Source: Bacteroidales bacterium UBA1736 (GTDB taxonomy: Bacteria > Bacteroidota > Bacteroidia > Bacteroidales > UBA932). Taken from it: DNA of 8,831 nt. Position 1 is the stretch's first letter. Each line of letters starts with the position of its first letter. The DNA lies in NCBI GenBank assembly GCA_002315825.1, contig DCIC01000121.1, positions 341 through 9,171 on the forward strand, given 5' to 3'. Under the pieces are notes generated by a model. It worked only from the letters and a program-made list of their open reading frames with translations. It had not been told where the DNA came from and searched no databases. The position numbers were made by a program, and so were the translations under genes. This document shows, piece after piece, positions 6,701 to 8,831 of this stretch.

Positions 6701-7763
6701 GAAAATCAGCGTATTTCTCCCGGCAGCAAGCTTTATCAGCGTATTTGTTTCTCCCGACTGCGCTCCGGCAGGCAGGAATCTTTCCCGCCACGATGCCGGG
6801 GATGAATTCAAAGGGGCATTCAAGGAATATATCAGCGCCTCCGAGAGCACCGACGGGCAGCAGCTTCACAGCGCGATGGTCATCCAGCACGGCAAAGTCA
6901 TAGCTGAGCAGTGGCTCAACGGCGGAGCCGCCGACAAGCCTCATTCACTGTGGTCAGTGAGCAAGACTTTCACTTCCGCAGCTGTGGGATTTGCCGTTTC
7001 GGAAGGATTGCTAAGCCTCAATGACAAGCTCATCAGTTTCTTTCCCGACAAACTTCCCGAAAACATTTCCGAAAATCTTGCCGCGATCACCGTCCACGAC
7101 CTTCTTACTATGAATTGCGGACACGACAAGGAGCCCGACAGGATATTCAGGTCCACAGACCCTCAGTCAGACTGGGTAAAATCCTTCCTTGAGTGGCCGG
7201 TCGAGCACAAGCCCGGGACATTCTACTGCTACAACAGTTTCGGAACATTTATGCTTTCCGCAATCATAACCAAACTTACAGGACAGAAAGTGGTCGATTA
7301 TCTCCAGCCCAGGCTCTTTGACCCTCTTGGCATCGACCATCCCCAATGGGATGAAAATCCCCAGGGAATCAACTGCGGAGGATGGGGCCTGAGCCTGAAG
7401 ACCGAAGACCTGGCGAAGATGGGCCTGTGTATATTGAACGGAGGCAGATTTAACGGAAAACAAGTGATTCCCGCCGACTACGTGGCAAAGATGACAGCCC
7501 GTCAGGTGGACTGTGTTCCTTCTGGAGTCAGACCGGAGCAAGCAGCCCAAATAGGCCTCACAGCAGAAAACAGCGACTGGGTGCAGGGCTACGGGTATCA
7601 GATGTGGCGCTGCCGACACAATGCGGTACGTGCTGACGGGGCCAACGGTCAGTATATCATTGTCATACCCGACAAGGATGCAGTCGTTGTGACTACGGCA
7701 CAGACCAGTGATATGCAAAAGGAAATCAATCTGATCTGGGATTATATCCTTCCTGCGCTCTAA
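3741..7763 (+). CDS. secreted four-part fusion: cellobiose 2-epimerase-like + beta region + GH30-like hydrolase + class C beta-lactamase-like serine hydrolase
   Basis: One uninterrupted frame encodes 1340 residues. The ATG at 3741 is chosen because it opens directly on a signal peptide (residues 1-21, likely LVA|Q cleavage, no lipobox cysteine). A start at 3645 would bury that peptide behind 32 residues. Residues about 24-418 are an AGE/cellobiose 2-epimerase (alpha/alpha)6 barrel. It shows LNARILWTF with R80, NTHIHVMEAYT (H211, H213), SYGHDIE (H272), WWPQCE (E338) and WNCPYHNSR (H403), which match the arginine, glutamate and histidines of cellobiose epimerases. About 421-596 is beta-rich and unassigned. 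About 597-1005 resembles GH30 of clan GH-A: FAGFGG near the start, WFPPRW, acid/base E739 in FNES and nucleophile candidate E834 in CGEGS, then a beta-domain. About 1020-1340 is a serine hydrolase with SVSK (S1072, K1075), Y1164 in YCYNS and DGANGQ near 1299-1304. Exported, so it acts in the periplasm or outside the cell. The overall reaction, domain order of action and GH subfamily are inferred. Confidence 0.85.
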   Translation: MKKTLILAVASFLLSASGLVAQSRTEISTLATEIENDLTENILPFWIDHTVDPAGGFYGSVNIEGVADPSAAKAGILNARILWTFASAYRIYGIPAYKEMADRARDFILEHLIDKQYGGIFYEVGADGIGADALKRTYANAFTIYALSEHFRATGDVNSLDTAIEIYRIFEEKVHDKQRGGWEEILDRQWNPVQAKGVDGMMRATKTMNTHIHVMEAYTNLYRVWPDEELKNNIIELLGILRSKLYNPSTAHLILFCDDDWNQIGDVDSYGHDIETSWLMCEAAEVIADEEQIALTKAQAIKMVDTALAEGVNPDGSMIYEKSGDKYQRHFQWWPQCETVIGCINAWQITGEKKYFDAAARTWDFIKEYFIDKQYGEWYRNLSEDKVPRMKDTKASTWNCPYHNSRMGYEILARLSPKTVHSEVMAWSNITGIRLEGENIEFESSLRVGTPGGEIEATGREKQQKIKYKRDGATQTVNIPMHGAHFTQEVTDVDANSVNIKWKAEADETLSEGAYFCIALPAKSYANASIRNSGRSISITSGERKIELKFDRSVKSAVREENGEKVIYVTLMPTLVAGKSAELSATLRVDGTRHHDNVNIALDMTNPGREFAGFGGNFRIQNVGKDPAVIDYCLENMRVAYGRVEFPWMRWDDKGAADEHVRRSAEMAQKLKMKGMPVIVSCWFPPRWAGNRTTRSDGTSMAFSLKWEEKSKIFESMASYLLFLKKDYGVEADFFSFNESDLGINVVFTAEEHCTFIKEFGQYLADKGLKTRMLLGDNSDATTFDFIIPTLEDASAHKYVGAISFHSWRGCDDETLNKWAAAARRINVPLICGEGSTDAAAYQYPDIFNETTFALYEINLYTRICNICQPLSILQWQLTADYSPLWGNGIFGTEGPLRPTQRFFNLQQLSSTPEQAFAIPVSVDKDNVNVASFANLSRGECAVHIVNNAASCTAVISGLPKSSGRAIVRVTNENQNSEASCIEVCDGKISVFLPAASFISVFVSPDCAPAGRNLSRHDAGDEFKGAFKEYISASESTDGQQLHSAMVIQHGKVIAEQWLNGGAADKPHSLWSVSKTFTSAAVGFAVSEGLLSLNDKLISFFPDKLPENISENLAAITVHDLLTMNCGHDKEPDRIFRSTDPQSDWVKSFLEWPVEHKPGTFYCYNSFGTFMLSAIITKLTGQKVVDYLQPRLFDPLGIDHPQWDENPQGINCGGWGLSLKTEDLAKMGLCILNGGRFNGKQVIPADYVAKMTARQVDCVPSGVRPEQAAQIGLTAENSDWVQGYGYQMWRCRHNAVRADGANGQYIIVIPDKDAVVVTTAQTSDMQKEINLIWDYILPAL

Positions 7764-7781
7764 TATACCGCACTTATGTCG

Positions 7782-7789
7782 TATCTTTG
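7782..7789 (+). promoter_or_regulatory. Bacteroidetes-type -7 promoter box for the M28 peptidase gene
   Basis: TATCTTTG is a perfect match to the Bacteroidetes housekeeping -7 consensus TAnnTTTG, and ends 23 bp before the ATG at 7813. That would give a leader of roughly 15-20 nt. No TTTG or TTG is seen at the usual -33 distance, which would fall on the last codons of the fusion gene. The 49-bp gap shows no terminator hairpin, so read-through from the fusion gene is also possible. Confidence 0.55.
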
Positions 7790-7812
7790 GAGCCTTATTT
7801 AAAAACAAGAAA

Positions 7813-8831
7813 ATGAAAAAAGTATTGGTAACATTGTTCATCGTTTTGGCAACTCTACCTATATCAGTTGCCCAGAATATGGACTCGTACAAAAGGATTG
7901 TCAAAGAGCTCAGCTCCTCAAAATATCAGGGCCGGGGCTATGCAAAAAACGGTGTCATCAAGGCCGGCAAATATATTGAGAAGGAATTCCGAAAGGCAGG
8001 GGCCGACGTAGTGATGACTCAGACTTTCTGCATTGACATAAACACTTTCCCGGGCGCGATGAAAATGTCGGTGGACGGAAAGAAACTGAATCCCGGGAGT
8101 GATTTCGTGATGAGGGAATACTCCCCCGGAGCACACGGCAAATACAATCTGTACTATATCGATACGCTAAATTACAATTCGGAGAATATTTTCCGGGATC
8201 TGGCAAAGCCAGAGAACAAAGATGCCTTTGTAGTATGCGATTTCTGGTTTACATACAAGCACAGAGAGGATTTCAGCCGTCTTCAGAGCAAGGATGGCTG
8301 TACCAATGCAGGTCTAGTCTATACTTGGGACACACCCCTTAAGTTCTACAAAGCGTACGCCGACAAGGTGGTCGCAAAGCCCATCATCTGGGTAAGCTCC
8401 GATTTCCCGAAGGATGCGAAGAGTATAGAGGTGGACATTGACAACGAGTTCCTGAAAGATTATGCCAGCGACAATGTCATTGCCAAGGTAAGCGGAGAGA
8501 GACACGATGGCTGCTATGTATATACTGCCCATTATGACCACCTCGGCAATCTCGGAAAGGATGTATTCTATCCGGGAGCCAACGACAATGCTTCGGGCAC
8601 GGCCTGCATAATCACTCTAGCCGAATATTTTGCAAAGAACAAACCTCTATATGACATTTATTTCATCGCTTTCTCTGGTGAGGACAGCGGACTTAACGGC
8701 TCTATGTGGTTTGTCGAGCACCCGCTCTTCCCTCTTGAGAATATCAAATATCTTTTCAATTTGGATATGATCGGGGACAATAACAGGGTACAGTATTGTG
8801 AAATCAGCCCCGAAGGTGAAGAAGGTTTCAA
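7813..8831 (+). CDS. secreted M28-family zinc metallopeptidase (partial, runs off the window end)
   Basis: The first 339 codons are present without a stop. Residues 1-20 form a signal peptide with likely SVA|Q cleavage. Residues about 100-210 form an inserted region that may be a PA-like domain (not certain). From about 220 the M28 zinc-peptidase core is clear: H240 and D242 in TAHYDHLG, D258 in GANDNASG (bridging zinc ligand), E290 (general base) and D291 (ligand) in FSGEDSG, and D318 in NLDMIGD. The second zinc-binding histidine should lie past the window edge. The family contains aminopeptidases that trim peptides in the periplasm or outside, and also bacterial glutaminyl cyclases. The GED motif with an intact general base favours a peptidase over a cyclase. 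The ATG follows an A-rich leader 49 bp after the fusion gene. A functional link to polysaccharide breakdown is not evident. Confidence 0.87.
   Translation, partial: MKKVLVTLFIVLATLPISVAQNMDSYKRIVKELSSSKYQGRGYAKNGVIKAGKYIEKEFRKAGADVVMTQTFCIDINTFPGAMKMSVDGKKLNPGSDFVMREYSPGAHGKYNLYYIDTLNYNSENIFRDLAKPENKDAFVVCDFWFTYKHREDFSRLQSKDGCTNAGLVYTWDTPLKFYKAYADKVVAKPIIWVSSDFPKDAKSIEVDIDNEFLKDYASDNVIAKVSGERHDGCYVYTAHYDHLGNLGKDVFYPGANDNASGTACIITLAEYFAKNKPLYDIYFIAFSGEDSGLNGSMWFVEHPLFPLENIKYLFNLDMIGDNNRVQYCEISPEGEEGF

Noticed and set aside
6705..6746. Direct repeat ATCAGCGTATTT at 6705-6716 and 6735-6746
   Set aside because: It encodes adjacent ISVF strands at the end of the GH30-like beta-domain; a short in-gene repeat with a simple structural explanation.
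7167..7904. A 245-codon minus-strand open frame across the serine hydrolase domain and the M28 start
   Set aside because: It overlaps two genes with firm motif support and has no family-like features; the same applies to the 222-codon minus frame at 3828-4496.
7813..8831. M28 protein as a glutaminyl cyclase
   Set aside because: Tempting given the N-terminal Gln pattern, but the GED general base motif and HYDHLG/GANDNASG context fit M28 peptidases better than the cyclase branch.

Overview
The window looks like part of a carbohydrate-degradation locus from a Bacteroidetes bacterium, probably order Bacteroidales from a gut or rumen type habitat. Three things point there. The glycoside hydrolase and epimerase families fit. 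A perfect Bacteroidetes-type -7 box (TATCTTTG) lies just before the last gene. All three exported proteins have a signal peptide whose predicted cleavage leaves an N-terminal glutamine. Start codons are preceded by A-rich stretches instead of clear Shine-Dalgarno sites. No RNA genes, CRISPR arrays, insertion sequences or phage genes were seen.

Layout: (1) Positions 1-50 may hold the 3' tail of an upstream gene. (2) 128-1090 (+) encodes a membrane-bound acyltransferase-3 family protein, probably an O-acetyltransferase. (3) Convergent to it, only 12 bp away, 1103-3628 (-) encodes a secreted family 9 glycoside hydrolase with a large uncharacterised N-terminal region. (4) A 112-bp divergent intergenic region (3629-3740) carries a small dyad (TTGGTAA/TTACCAA). 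(5) 3741-7763 (+) encodes a secreted 1340-residue fusion: a cellobiose-2-epimerase-like AGE domain, a beta-rich region, a GH30-like (clan GH-A) hydrolase and a C-terminal class C beta-lactamase-like serine hydrolase or esterase. (6) 7813 to the window edge (+) is the 5' part of a secreted M28-family metallopeptidase with its own promoter candidate.

The fusion protein is the standout. An AGE-type sugar epimerase is normally a cytoplasmic single-domain enzyme. Here it is exported and joined in one open frame to a glycosidase and a serine hydrolase, each retaining recognisable catalytic residues. A working hypothesis (inference) is that GH9 cuts a beta-1,4-glucan or related hemicellulose into oligosaccharides outside the cytoplasm. 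The fusion would then remove ester groups, cleave further and epimerise the reducing-end glucose to mannose. The divergent arrangement around one short control region suggests co-regulation of GH9 and the fusion. The M28 peptidase and the acyltransferase have no obvious mechanistic tie to this.
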